A stretch of 64,000 bases of DNA, from the IMG/VR virus record IMGVR_UViG_3300034190_002401, positions 21,459 through 85,458 of that record; one strand, given 5' to 3'. Each line of letters starts with the position of its first letter. The first letter of the stretch is position 1. The stretch comes from a virus. A program made the translations under genes and the position numbers. This document shows positions 8,972-18,279 of the stretch, piece by piece. The notes under the pieces are model-generated. The model was given only the letters and a program-made list of their open reading frames with translations, made no database searches and was not told the DNA's origin.

Positions 8972-10450
8972 TCAGGGTATTAACCACCCTCCGCCGGACT
9001 GTTCCTTCCCGCCGAACATGCTGTCGAAGCCCGGCATATAATCATCTAGGAGGACAACCGTTCCTTTGAACTCCTTTGATGCCCAATTAGCGAGTGCCAA
9101 ACTCATCGCTAAGTCGTCATGAACACCCACGCTCTCAAGCCTGCCGTTCTTCTGCATGCCGAATCTGTTTAACTGACTCTCAACCTCATGTGTGTACTTC
9201 CTGCTTCTCTCGTCGCCGTATGGTAGTTTGATGTGCCCCTGCTCGAATGCTAGTAGTAGGGACATGAAGAGTGATTCCTTCTTTGCTCTGGTAGTCATGA
9301 AGACACGGATTGGCATGTCTGCCGCCATCTCCCTCATCTCCTGCTCAAGCATCCTCTGGAAGTTGTTACCCTCAAGTTCTATCAATTCTGGACTGAACTT
9401 GTTGTTGAGCATGACCATCATCCTCTTCTGAGCCATTGAGGACATACCACGCTCGTGTACGACGTGCACTATCTGCTTGAACTCCTCATCTGGAATCTGC
9501 CTCATGACAGTCATCGCTGTGAAGTCAGCGTTCTTGTCGGAGGATATGGCCGGGTCGTGTCCTATGAAGTGCTGACCGAACACACCGTCAGGCTCTCCCT
9601 CCTCGTTGTAGTTGGTCTCAGCCCTGTCTATCAGGGTGAGTTCGTTGTCCCTAGCGGCCTCCAGTATGTCCATCGGGAACATACTCGCCACGTCGTGGAT
9701 AGGCTCGCACAGATACTCACGGCTGAATTGTATGGCTGGCATGGAAAGCCTTCTCTGTTCCAGCGCTTCTATGTTCCAACGCTCAGGCCAGAGTGCTACA
9801 CCTTCGGCGTTTATCGCAGGGAAGGTCTCCACACGGAAGGTCTCCTTCTGCTCCAATTCCGCATACAGGTCGTTGTAACTGAATGGAGTTCCTACCATCA
9901 TGAGTTTGCTGCTGTGGTGGAGAACAGGGAGCAGTACACCGTAGAACCAGTCTGCTGTCCTCTGTAGTTCAGTACCGCTAGTGCCCCACAGGATATCGTC
10001 GCATACAACCACGTCAGGGTGGAAACCACGAGTAGCACCACCGACCGACTTGGCCATGATACGAGAGCCGTTGGAGAACTCGAAGTACGATTTAGCCCAA
10101 GGTCTGCCCTCTGGTATCAGACCACGAAGGCAATCGGTCCTGTCGATGTTGCTTTTTATGAAGCGCATGTGCTCAAGCGTCTGCTCAAGGGAGTGTGAGA
10201 AAATCATGATGTGCTTGCCGGGATTGAATGCAGCAAGCCACAATGCATAGGACATGAAGAACACGGACTTGCCGTGGTCACGAGATGCCTTCACGCAGTA
10301 GTACTGCGATTCCTCAAGCCCGTCCTTCCAAGATTGGTGATGACCGCTGAAGAGGAAACCGAGTATGTCAACGAAGAAGTACTCGAATGACTTCCTGCAC
10401 ATCTCCTTGTCCATCTGGATGATGAAGTCATCCATCGACTCGTCACTCAT
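8972..10450 (-). CDS. terL: Terminase large subunit (packaging ATPase-nuclease)
   Basis: 492 residues, a normal length for the family. It powers DNA packaging through the portal and cuts the concatemer. Visible parts are a deviant Walker A, ASRDHGKS (55-62), Walker B VVVCDD (147-152) and the motif III region LMMVGTPFS. The RNase H-like nuclease domain has GHDPAISSDKNADFTA (about 297), an ELEGNN strand, and the final HDDLAMSLALA Asp pair. It overlaps the upstream gene by four bases and is followed by the LAGLIDADG-like gene and the portal. Confident call. Confidence 0.95.
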   Translation of the reverse strand: MSDESMDDFIIQMDKEMCRKSFEYFFVDILGFLFSGHHQSWKDGLEESQYYCVKASRDHGKSVFFMSYALWLAAFNPGKHIMIFSHSLEQTLEHMRFIKSNIDRTDCLRGLIPEGRPWAKSYFEFSNGSRIMAKSVGGATRGFHPDVVVCDDILWGTSGTELQRTADWFYGVLLPVLHHSSKLMMVGTPFSYNDLYAELEQKETFRVETFPAINAEGVALWPERWNIEALEQRRLSMPAIQFSREYLCEPIHDVASMFPMDILEAARDNELTLIDRAETNYNEEGEPDGVFGQHFIGHDPAISSDKNADFTAMTVMRQIPDEEFKQIVHVVHERGMSSMAQKRMMVMLNNKFSPELIELEGNNFQRMLEQEMREMAADMPIRVFMTTRAKKESLFMSLLLAFEQGHIKLPYGDERSRKYTHEVESQLNRFGMQKNGRLESVGVHDDLAMSLALANWASKEFKGTVVLLDDYMPGFDSMFGGKEQSGGGWLIP

Positions 10451-11415
10451 CGCATCACCGACTTCAATAACATAAAAGCCAGTTCCATCGGTTCTCCTGC
10501 GTTTTTCATATTATTCTGATAACCAAAATAACCAGCAGCGCCCTGTGCATCCATCTCAGCAACAAGGTCTTCAGGTGGTACTTGATTCGGGTCTACCGCC
10601 GCTTTTGCAGGAACACCAATTTGAGAAGAGCCGACTTTAGCATTCTGTGTTTGAAGAGGGGTTTGTTCGACCCCCGGTAGCATCTGACCCATCTGTTCCA
10701 TGGTCATGGTAGGCACTCCGGCAGAGCCGGTTGGTGTCTGGTAAACTTGGTCAGCATATGACTGTCCTGCTCTAACATCAGGATTAGGAGCGACATTTTG
10801 CAGCATTGATGGGTCTACGTTGCCTAGTCCTGCTGCTCCAAGACCGGTAGGTGCTGCTGGTGCTGCTGGGTTGAACATATTTCTCTGTATACCCTTTTGA
10901 CCTGATACCACTTGATTACCTCCGGGCATGGGTGTGCCGTATATTCCCAGTTGGAAGTTTTCTGGTATGTTGAAGTCCGGCGAGGCGGCAGGTTGTGCTG
11001 CTCTTTCTCTACGTACTGCTACTTGAGTATCATAATGCTGCGGAGGGGCAACATTACCACCGGGTGGCATTTGGGCGTTGAACGCTTCCATTCCCATTCG
11101 ATTTGCCCTTTCTAACTTCTTTTTCTCTTTGTGCTGTTCTCTAGCCTCAACACCAGAATCTATGGTTTTACCTGCTCCGAGATAAGTACCTACACCACGA
11201 CCAGCAGCCGTTTGTGCTGCGCTGAATGCATCCTGCTGGTTCTCGCTTGCATCTGCTAGGGATGTCAGTGCTGAAAGTCCACCGAGAGCACCACCTACAA
11301 TTTTTCCGGGTTTGGTCTTAACTCTGAATAGGTCTTGGAGTGCTTGTCCCCCGTAGGCGTTTGCTAGAGATGTCATAGCACTAGGGGACTTGACCAGAAC
11401 CTTGCCTTTCTTCAT
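10447..11415 (-). CDS. Late protein with Ala/Gly-rich hydrophobic segment and C-terminal AFMLLK motif
   Basis: 322 residues from ATG 11415, which overlaps the preceding stop as TGATG behind GGGGGAGAG; a longer upstream reading is rejected. Residues 30-90 are Ala/Gly-rich (KIVGGALGGLSALTSL) and could insert in a membrane or pack as helices; the middle is Pro/Gln/Asn-rich and looks disordered. The last residues are EPMELAFMLLKSVMR, one of the recurrent AWxLLK-type motifs of this late block. A virion protein, possibly internal or ejected, is a reasonable guess; no family recognised. Confidence 0.75.
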   Translation of the reverse strand: MKKGKVLVKSPSAMTSLANAYGGQALQDLFRVKTKPGKIVGGALGGLSALTSLADASENQQDAFSAAQTAAGRGVGTYLGAGKTIDSGVEAREQHKEKKKLERANRMGMEAFNAQMPPGGNVAPPQHYDTQVAVRRERAAQPAASPDFNIPENFQLGIYGTPMPGGNQVVSGQKGIQRNMFNPAAPAAPTGLGAAGLGNVDPSMLQNVAPNPDVRAGQSYADQVYQTPTGSAGVPTMTMEQMGQMLPGVEQTPLQTQNAKVGSSQIGVPAKAAVDPNQVPPEDLVAEMDAQGAAGYFGYQNNMKNAGEPMELAFMLLKSVMR

Positions 11416-13655
11416 CACTCTCCCCCCAGTGTGACCTTGACCACCTTGACTACTGATGGTTTGATTTTGTATGCCTTGGCAATCCTGTCCCAATCGCCCT
11501 TGCTGTTGGATATGGTTCTGACATCCTGCTTGGTGATACCGAGTTTCATGGCGAGGAATGACACGTCATCCTCCTTGTTGGCACTCAACTTCTCCTTGGG
11601 CATCTGCTTGAGCACAGCCACGTCCCTTTTAGCCTCAAGCATCTGGACTCTTTCCATTGCTTTCACCAGTCTGTCTTCGATGGATAGTGTATCGAAACTG
11701 GTTGCCACTGGGAAGGAGTCAGTCAACTTTGTTTGATAAGGGCTTTGTGAAGCACCAAAAGTTTTGACTGCTTCCATGAGTTTTTGCCTTTGCTGCTCGT
11801 CAAGAGAAAGAGGGTCTACTGGTTGCTTACCAGTCTGTTGGAAATACGATGGAAGACCGAACATTGGCTCTTTTTGCATTCTTCTGGATATAGCCTCTCC
11901 TACTTTCTTCCGGTATTCGTCATCCATACTAGCGAAATCAGGTGGTGCTGCTTCGGGTTGTGCTTCTGGTTTCGCCATCGGCTCTGAGTCGTCTGCCGCT
12001 AGCGGAGAGTCGTATGCCTCTGTCATTGCGCTCGGCACGAAGTAGTTCTGCATGTGCTCAGGCAGTGGTCTGTTGACATCGAGGTGACCATCTAGATACT
12101 TGGGGACTAGACCGGGAGCGGCCTCGCCTGACACAGGTGCGAACTCACGCACCGTGCCACCGTGACCCAATGTGACGAGAGAACCTAAGAGGGAGAACAT
12201 GTCTTTCTGACTCTGAGAGGTCTCATGAGCAGGCTCTTCTTGGGCGAAGTTAGTGAGAGCGTCTAAACTTCCTATGACACCTGAGAGTGCGAGGAACTCG
12301 GCTGCTGGCATATGAACCGCCTTGCCCTTCTTCTCGTGAGTTCCCAGAGTGTTACCGGCAGTGACCCTCTCCATTGCGTTGTCGAACATCTGCTGTCCTT
12401 GCCCCTTCAAATCGGGGTGTCCTATCAGGGTATCTTTGAGAGTATTCACCAACTTATTGACACGTGATGTCTTCTGAGCGGGGTTGCCGAGCATGAATTG
12501 AAGAGCATCAGGACTCATGGCCATCTGGTCTATCAAATTATCAAGTTTGGGAAACTTCTTTCCAAATCTAGTCTCCTCGTATATCTCCCTGACTGTAGGT
12601 CCTTCAACAGGACCTGATGGGTCTTGTCTCGTGAATATGGGAACGTCTAGCATCTCGGTGTTGTTCTTGTTGAGATTGGAGACAATCGCTGGTAGCAATT
12701 TTAACATGTATTCACGATAGTTTTCTTTCTTTATATTAGTGCCACCCGGATTCTTTACTCCCTCTCCATATTCGGGAAGAGGATTGAAGATGTCAAGAGG
12801 CATGTGTTGAATCATCTCCCAGTTGTGAACGTTGTCGTGCACCACATCACCTACGGATGAGTGTCCCAGCATCTCCCTGAACTCAGGTGGTAGTGTCATG
12901 TCATCTGCTAGGTTCTCACCGACCACGCCTCTCAGTCTCCTAGTGTTGGGGGATATGTGCCTGCCTGAGATGTAGCCATGCGTGATTCCCTCATCGAAGT
13001 TTGATTTGTAGTTGAAGTCCTCCTTGAGAGTATTATGTAGATAGGGTGCGAATGGTATCCTGTACGACTCAGGGTGCTGTGCTAGACCCTGCTTGGAGTG
13101 CTTGAGACGGGCATCGCTGCTCATGTTGAGGTTGATGAAAGTGCCACCCTTGCCACGAGCGGAGAACTGGTTCGCCTGCTCTGTAGTTTTCGGACTGGAG
13201 AAATCACCCTTGGTCAGCCTCCTCCATTCTGGTGACATGATGTCCTCAGGCAGGCTCTGGTTCTTCGCATCCTGATGGTCTTCGTTGTAGTCGCCTATCG
13301 CATCGCTGATTATCTCCCTAGCGAGTTTACCATTGCCGACTATCTTGGACACCTTCGCTATCAGTGCGTCGATTCCGTGTCGGTGCTCGTTGCCGTGTAT
13401 GTCGGTGTAGACGTGCTCGCCATCAGCCCCCATTCCCCAATCTCCCTCTGCTGCCCTGTCACCGTATCTGGCGTTCTTGGGGAGGTCGTATCCCATGTCA
13501 TTGGTGGGGTTGAGGTCGTGGTACTGGTCTGGGTGAGTGTCTCCTAAGAACACCAACTCACCAGTGAGAGGGTCAACGGTGTACGTTCCCTCTCCCTTTC
13601 TGAGCATGCCACTTGCGAGTAAGGCATGTGTGACGGATTTGAAAAGCAGGCTCAT
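11415..13655 (-). CDS. Large hypothetical late protein
   Basis: 746 residues, not recognised. The composition (His, Asp, Gly, Pro) resembles the N-terminal part of the giant protein at the left edge, but I see no clear alignment. Residues 560-640 are Pro/Ala/Glu-rich. The end (about 685-740) looks like a helix-turn-helix: FLAMKLGITKQDVRTI followed by DWDRIAKAYKIKPSVV. It overlaps both neighbours by a few bases, so it belongs to the packaging operon, one gene before terminase. A virion role is likely from position only. Confidence 0.8.
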   Translation of the reverse strand: MSLLFKSVTHALLASGMLRKGEGTYTVDPLTGELVFLGDTHPDQYHDLNPTNDMGYDLPKNARYGDRAAEGDWGMGADGEHVYTDIHGNEHRHGIDALIAKVSKIVGNGKLAREIISDAIGDYNEDHQDAKNQSLPEDIMSPEWRRLTKGDFSSPKTTEQANQFSARGKGGTFINLNMSSDARLKHSKQGLAQHPESYRIPFAPYLHNTLKEDFNYKSNFDEGITHGYISGRHISPNTRRLRGVVGENLADDMTLPPEFREMLGHSSVGDVVHDNVHNWEMIQHMPLDIFNPLPEYGEGVKNPGGTNIKKENYREYMLKLLPAIVSNLNKNNTEMLDVPIFTRQDPSGPVEGPTVREIYEETRFGKKFPKLDNLIDQMAMSPDALQFMLGNPAQKTSRVNKLVNTLKDTLIGHPDLKGQGQQMFDNAMERVTAGNTLGTHEKKGKAVHMPAAEFLALSGVIGSLDALTNFAQEEPAHETSQSQKDMFSLLGSLVTLGHGGTVREFAPVSGEAAPGLVPKYLDGHLDVNRPLPEHMQNYFVPSAMTEAYDSPLAADDSEPMAKPEAQPEAAPPDFASMDDEYRKKVGEAISRRMQKEPMFGLPSYFQQTGKQPVDPLSLDEQQRQKLMEAVKTFGASQSPYQTKLTDSFPVATSFDTLSIEDRLVKAMERVQMLEAKRDVAVLKQMPKEKLSANKEDDVSFLAMKLGITKQDVRTISNSKGDWDRIAKAYKIKPSVVKVVKVTLGGE

Positions 13656-14971
13656 GCTGTTCGACCCGCCCTGCTGGTGTAGATACCAACAGGGTCAGCA
13701 CCATGCATCTCCTCTTCCTCTATGTTCTCTGTTGGTCCATTGGGTTTGCTGGTCTGGTCTCTTGAGTTAGAGGGGTGTTTTGGTAGATTAGAACCACCAC
13801 CTGAAGTGTCCTTGTCTCCCTTCCCTTTCTTCTTGTTCTCCTTCCTGTCAAGTAGCCTTGCCACCTTTTGTGCGAGTATCCTCAGTTCCTGCTTGTCTCC
13901 CCATGTCGTCTTTCGACTCTTGCCTATCATCGACATTGATTGATTAGACATTCTAGGGGAGAAGGATTGTGTAGAGCCACCCATGTTGAGATGCGGCATA
14001 CCACTGATTCTAGGTGGTACTATTGGAGGAGCACGGTGTGGTTTCAGTCTAGGTCTTGGGACTTTCGGCCTCATCTCACCCGGTAGTTTGGATTGGATTG
14101 TACCTGCACCGGTCTCACCTGCCTTGTACGACCTAGGGTTCTTCGGATTGGGTGTTGACTCTGTGACTCTGACGTTTCCTGTTCTTTTCCTACCACCTTG
14201 AGCACCCATGTAACTCCTGTATGCACCGGGGTCTTTGCTCATCGGTTGTTTGGTTGCGATGGCTCTGTGTTCCATCTCGACGGAGAGTGGCGCTTGCATC
14301 ATTCCTCTTTTCTTGCCTCTCGTGACACCTCTTCTCTTGGCCTTGTACGAACGCTCGGTGGCGTTGATACCACCACTCATCCCTCCCGGTCCTGTCTTGA
14401 ACTGCCCTGTGCTGGGCTTGAACTTCTTTCTCCTCTCCTGCACCGCTTCCTTGTCGTCTGCTCTACCTGACTCACTGAGTGGTCTGAGCATAGCGGTATC
14501 CGCATTCTCACCGAATGACTTGAGCAATGAGGACCAAGCATTCTCCATTGGTTCACTTGTGAATACCGGGTGGCCGTATGCCGCTCCCGGTCCTTTTGCC
14601 TGATTTGCTAAACTGGTCATGAACCCACCATTGCCGGGCGGTCCAGTGAATGCGTTGATTTCTCCCTCGTTCGTCAATCTACCTGACAGGCTTCTGGGGT
14701 CTTCTTCGGTATCGTCTCTCGTTTCTGATGGGTCGTCCTTGAATTGTTGGAGCATAGCAGGTGTGACCTTGACGTGTTTTCTGTTCTTGAGTTTCTTCTC
14801 CTGCATGTCCTGCTCCTTCTGCTTCTTCTCCTTCTCAGCATCTAGATACTCAGGGTCACCGGGGTTGTAGCGACTCTCGTATCCATCGTTGTACCTGAAC
14901 ATCGTGGATGATTCGCTTCTTGAGTTGTATAGTCTGGTATCGCTACCACGACCCATCATTCCCTCGGTCAT
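13652..14971 (-). CDS. Basic low-complexity late protein with AWSSLLK motif
   Basis: 439 residues, rich in Lys, Arg, Gly, Ser and Pro and probably mostly disordered. A charged helix spans residues 45-70. The recurrent motif appears as EPMENAWSSLLKS near residue 140. The strongly basic centre (KAKRRGVTRGKKRG) could bind DNA or RNA. It overlaps both neighbouring genes by four bases. A DNA-associated virion protein is possible; no family recognised. Confidence 0.7.
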   Translation of the reverse strand: MTEGMMGRGSDTRLYNSRSESSTMFRYNDGYESRYNPGDPEYLDAEKEKKQKEQDMQEKKLKNRKHVKVTPAMLQQFKDDPSETRDDTEEDPRSLSGRLTNEGEINAFTGPPGNGGFMTSLANQAKGPGAAYGHPVFTSEPMENAWSSLLKSFGENADTAMLRPLSESGRADDKEAVQERRKKFKPSTGQFKTGPGGMSGGINATERSYKAKRRGVTRGKKRGMMQAPLSVEMEHRAIATKQPMSKDPGAYRSYMGAQGGRKRTGNVRVTESTPNPKNPRSYKAGETGAGTIQSKLPGEMRPKVPRPRLKPHRAPPIVPPRISGMPHLNMGGSTQSFSPRMSNQSMSMIGKSRKTTWGDKQELRILAQKVARLLDRKENKKKGKGDKDTSGGGSNLPKHPSNSRDQTSKPNGPTENIEEEEMHGADPVGIYTSRAGRTA

Positions 14972-15387
14972 ATCGCCTCAGTCTCCCCCATCATGGAGTT
15001 AGCGGTCTGTGATATAGCATCTGATAGTTCGATGTAAAACGACTTGACGAATGGCGGGTTGGTGAAGCACTTGCCCATTCTCCTGCATTCGTCCTCGAAG
15101 AGCGGTAGTAGTGATTTGAGATTGTCCCTCACTGGCCAAACCGTCACTGGGTCGTCATCCTCAGATAGGGTCTTCAAAGCATCCACTATGTCATTGAGGA
15201 ACGATGAGTACTCAAGGTTGCCATATGAATCTCGATTGACGTAGAACTTGAATCTCTTGTACACCAAAGTGGCGTAGTCTAGTAGTACGGGTAGTTCGTT
15301 TTCATTGATTACCCTACCATTCTTGATGAGTCTGTAGCCCGGATGGGACATCTGTAGTAAATCAGTAATTACTATTCTCTGCTCCAT
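14968..15387 (-). CDS. Hypothetical globular late protein
   Basis: 139 residues with balanced composition, apparently a folded alpha/beta protein. No motif recognised. Its start ATG lies nine bases after the zinc/HTH gene, and it overlaps the next gene by four bases, so the three are co-transcribed. Position upstream of the packaging genes suggests involvement in assembly. Confidence 0.7.
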   Translation of the reverse strand: MEQRIVITDLLQMSHPGYRLIKNGRVINENELPVLLDYATLVYKRFKFYVNRDSYGNLEYSSFLNDIVDALKTLSEDDDPVTVWPVRDNLKSLLPLFEDECRRMGKCFTNPPFVKSFYIELSDAISQTANSMMGETEAI

Positions 15388-15396
15388 CTCCCCACC

Positions 15397-16074
15397 TCAC
15401 TCGCCTTGCTGTTCCAATAACTGCTCTTTAATCCTCTTCCAACTATCAGGGCTTTCCTTTGCTAATTCGACTTTTAGTATGTTAAACGTCTGGTTGATTT
15501 GAGTACCATCACTGTCTGCCCCCCAACTGTCATTTAACTTCACTAGGTCTTTGATGCTCTCCCTCACCTCTTTGTGTAGTTTCACTGCATCACCGACGAA
15601 ACCATCTTCATGCACACTACCGTAATCTAACAACTCATTGAACTTGTCGTTGAGTTTCTCAACATTAGTACGGAGAACATTGACTTCTTGACCTAGAGTG
15701 ATAGCGACCTCGAATGCTGCTGCCTTCTTGACGAGAGGCTGGAAGTGGTGTTTCATGTGGTGATAGACGGAGTTCTCAGAGCATCCAATGACTTCTGCTA
15801 TATCCTCACTAGGCAGTATACCCTCGAAGTATCCTGTCTCGAACTCCCCTCTCCTGTCATGTGTGCAAACCACACAGGAATGGTTGGAATCCATGTGATA
15901 CTCACCCATGTGATTCTTGAAGTGACGGTCTGCTGTATTGGCCCTCCAATTCATGTCTTTATCCAGTTGCTTACAACTGATTTCACCGTTCAAGAGAGAC
16001 TGTTCTAGTTGCTCTCTATCATCAGATTGGCAAAAGGCGCAGGACCTCTTGACCACTCGCTCTCGCTCGGTCAC
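15397..16074 (-). CDS. Duplicated zinc/helix-turn-helix protein, small terminase candidate
   Basis: 225 residues from GTG 16074. Two copies of one module are visible: CAFC...ISCKQLDKDMNWRANTADRHFKNH (about 12-55) and CVVC...LPSEDIAEVIGCSENSVYHHMKHH (about 67-110). Each has CxxC, a helix-turn-helix-like stretch and closing His residues, suggesting zinc-stabilised DNA-binding domains. A coiled-coil-rich C-terminal half follows. Small terminases join an N-terminal HTH to an oligomerisation region, so this is a candidate terS; a late transcription regulator is the alternative. TATA-like TTATAC lies about 22 bases before GTG, so a new, leaderless transcript may begin here. Confidence 0.7.
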   Translation of the reverse strand: MTERERVVKRSCAFCQSDDREQLEQSLLNGEISCKQLDKDMNWRANTADRHFKNHMGEYHMDSNHSCVVCTHDRRGEFETGYFEGILPSEDIAEVIGCSENSVYHHMKHHFQPLVKKAAAFEVAITLGQEVNVLRTNVEKLNDKFNELLDYGSVHEDGFVGDAVKLHKEVRESIKDLVKLNDSWGADSDGTQINQTFNILKVELAKESPDSWKRIKEQLLEQQGE

Positions 16075-16122
16075 GAGTGACCGGAGGTATAATCACCAAA
16101 TGAACGTTGTTGATTTATAGAT

Positions 16123-16389
16123 TTACATCCGACTTATTCTGGTGTATATCGTAGTCAGTCCCATCATGGAGATAAATATCGCAATCATAGCCATTGAAGC
16201 ATCAGTTTGACTGATGTCAGAGGCCTTGAAGACCAAAACGAAAAGCATGACGAGTATTGCGCTGATGAGTTGAATCATCACCATGTCGATAATGACGCTT
16301 CTCTTGTGGGAGAACATGTTTAACGACAAGTTGGCCACTTGGTTCGGCACTCCTAGGGGAAGCGAACCTCTGCTAGGTCCTGACATCAT
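16123..16389 (-). CDS. Small membrane protein with two transmembrane helices
   Basis: 88 residues. Two hydrophobic segments at about 32-53 and 65-83 with a short polar loop between them; the N-terminus is basic and polar. Last of a run of membrane-related genes that includes the small GTPase. It overlaps the preceding gene by four bases. It could sit in a virion membrane or the host membrane. Confidence 0.7.
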   Translation of the reverse strand: MMSGPSRGSLPLGVPNQVANLSLNMFSHKRSVIIDMVMIQLISAILVMLFVLVFKASDISQTDASMAMIAIFISMMGLTTIYTRISRM

Positions 16390-17027
16390 ACTCTACCCCC
16401 GAATAGTGCTCTGTTGATGAAACCACCAGTGGCTTGTCCTACCGATTCCATCATACCGGGGTCTGCTAATGCTGTGTTCAACATACCCTGCATGAGAGAT
16501 TGGTCAGCCATCTGTAGTATCTGCTGTCTCTCAGCCTCAGCCTTCTGTATTATCTGCATGGATGTATTCTGTAGACTGTTTAGTTGTGCTATAATATTCT
16601 CAGCACTTAGAGTTTGTAGGTCGCTAGGCATAGAAGTGACATCAAGTGAGAGACTACCTGTAGTCTCGTCCATAATGAACTTGGAGTTCTTCAACACGTT
16701 GAGAAGCGAGAATGTAGTGATATTCGACAGCATCTCGATGAATATAGGCATGTTCTGACTGATGATGAACTTGTCAATTGGTTGAATTGTGTTGAGCATC
16801 GAAGCCAGAATCTGAGTTTCCGAAGGTGGGGCTATTGGTGTGTTGTATTGTTGAGGAGATATACCTGCTCCCCCTAGAATACCACCCATTAGAGGGGAAG
16901 TGCCGTATGAATTAGGAGCATACCCGTTTTGCATGGGTTGTTGACCGAAAGTGTTTGATTGACCAGTGCCTAGACTAAGCGAGGAGGTGTTTTGAGTGCC
17001 CCCTAGATTTGAGAGTCCTAATGTCAT
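16386..17027 (-). CDS. Hypothetical Gln/Ser-rich late protein
   Basis: 213 residues. Residues 1-65 are Gly/Asn/Gln/Ser-rich and probably flexible; residues 75-200 are helical with alternating hydrophobics (for example IEMLSNITTFSLLNVLK), ending in a Gly-rich tail. No family recognised. The start overlaps the upstream stop, with AGAGGTGAT as ribosome site. Belongs to the membrane/GTPase cluster by position. Confidence 0.7.
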   Translation of the reverse strand: MTLGLSNLGGTQNTSSLSLGTGQSNTFGQQPMQNGYAPNSYGTSPLMGGILGGAGISPQQYNTPIAPPSETQILASMLNTIQPIDKFIISQNMPIFIEMLSNITTFSLLNVLKNSKFIMDETTGSLSLDVTSMPSDLQTLSAENIIAQLNSLQNTSMQIIQKAEAERQQILQMADQSLMQGMLNTALADPGMMESVGQATGGFINRALFGGRV

Positions 17028-18058
17028 TGTATCACCTCTGCTGGGTTTGCTGCTGTTGCTATAGTGGGCACTACCGGAGGCGGTGCTTGCATAGTCGCAG
17101 CGGGGTTCAGGGTTTGAGCCTGTTGGTTGAGAACTGTATTGAACGCTTGTTGTGCTGCTAATTGTTGTTCATGTGCCTCTCTTTGAAACATTCTCATGTC
17201 AAATTGCACCATGGTGATGTCATTTGAGCCTGTTTCTGGATTTGGTATGTGCCATACGTTGATTCCCTTCGTTCTCTGTGAGTCTTTCTCAATCTCTTGG
17301 AAGAAAGGCTCGTACTTCTGAACTAAGTCGGGTGCTCTAACCTCGTTGGATTGCAGTGATGACACTGGTATAGTAACTAGACTGACTCCTTTCTTCACCT
17401 TGTCCTTGAATCTGCTAGGTCTCATCTCATCTTCCTTGTCTTGAGCGTCTTCCCATTTGCAGAGCAGGTGATAGAGATGTAGATGTTCAGGGCAGTATGT
17501 ACCTTTGAGAGTCTTACCGCTGGTTACTCCACTCCTCGCTAAGAATGCTTCAGTTTGTCCTGAAATAGGATTCTGCCAGTACATGTCCCAAAGACTTCTA
17601 CCTGTGTCTTCGTCTGTGATTCTCGCATAGAGGTTGTCATATTCTATGAGTTGCTTGCAATCACAACCATCGACAACACAAGTGCCGCTGTCTTTGGTGT
17701 ATCTGTATGGACTTCCCAACCACCTTCTTGGGTCTAAAACAGACCTCCTTGTTGGTTTGAGTAGTCTGTATGCCTGTTTGATGTCTTTTCTTCTGGCTTT
17801 GCGAGGGTCAGCGTGATTAGAGGGGTAGAAGTTCACTTTTGGAACTTCGAGATTCTTCTGTCCTGCTATCTGCTGCATCTGCTGCTGCGCTATTGCTTGT
17901 TCCATAATCGCTGCTTGATTAAACTGAGGATTGCCCATTTGGGCCATGTTCAACATTGCTGCGTCATTCAAATTGCTTAGACTCTGAGTTTGCATCGGAG
18001 TTCTTGTTATTGTGCGATACATATTATCGGGTACATCTAAGAGACCGCCTACCATCAT
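17024..18058 (-). CDS. Hypothetical Gln-rich protein with Cys/His metal site
   Basis: 344 residues. Both ends are Gln/Ala/Met/Pro-rich; the central part (about 75-290) looks folded and carries CVVDGCDC (about 125-132) and YCPEHLHLYHLLC (about 183-195), a plausible zinc site. Two start codons ATGATG follow GGAGG, directly on the stop of the AbrB-like gene. Not recognised. Confidence 0.7.
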   Translation of the reverse strand: MMVGGLLDVPDNMYRTITRTPMQTQSLSNLNDAAMLNMAQMGNPQFNQAAIMEQAIAQQQMQQIAGQKNLEVPKVNFYPSNHADPRKARRKDIKQAYRLLKPTRRSVLDPRRWLGSPYRYTKDSGTCVVDGCDCKQLIEYDNLYARITDEDTGRSLWDMYWQNPISGQTEAFLARSGVTSGKTLKGTYCPEHLHLYHLLCKWEDAQDKEDEMRPSRFKDKVKKGVSLVTIPVSSLQSNEVRAPDLVQKYEPFFQEIEKDSQRTKGINVWHIPNPETGSNDITMVQFDMRMFQREAHEQQLAAQQAFNTVLNQQAQTLNPAATMQAPPPVVPTIATAANPAEVIQ

Positions 18059-18279
18059 TCAACCTCCGCTGGTGTCACATGAATAGACATTTGCCCGTTT
18101 TCTGCCGATAAACGCCATTCTAATTTACTTCCAGCAGTCATACCAAACTGCTGAACAATCCACATAGGTATAGTAGTTCTAAGTGAGTTACTACCCCCTC
18201 CTGTGGGGACGAGTGTTGTGGTAGTCTTACCCTTCGCCATGGAGGTCGCACACCCTACTACATCAAAAAGGTCACTCAA
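18055..18279 (-). CDS. AbrB/MazE-like swapped-hairpin DNA-binding protein
   Basis: 74 residues as read from TTG 18279; an internal ATG at 18240 giving 61 residues is equally possible. The stretch SLRTTIPMWIVQQFGMTAG, then KLEWRL and a final beta strand, fits the AbrB/SpoVT fold: a beta-hairpin dimer that binds DNA as a transition-state regulator or antitoxin. No toxin gene lies beside it, so a regulator of late genes or a DNA-organising protein is more likely. It overlaps the small GTPase gene by four bases. Confidence 0.65.
   Translation of the reverse strand: MSDLFDVVGCATSMAKGKTTTTLVPTGGGSNSLRTTIPMWIVQQFGMTAGSKLEWRLSAENGQMSIHVTPAEVE

Noticed and set aside
9455-9967. 170-residue plus-strand open frame
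   Set aside because: Lies entirely opposite the terminase gene; shadow frame with no start signal.
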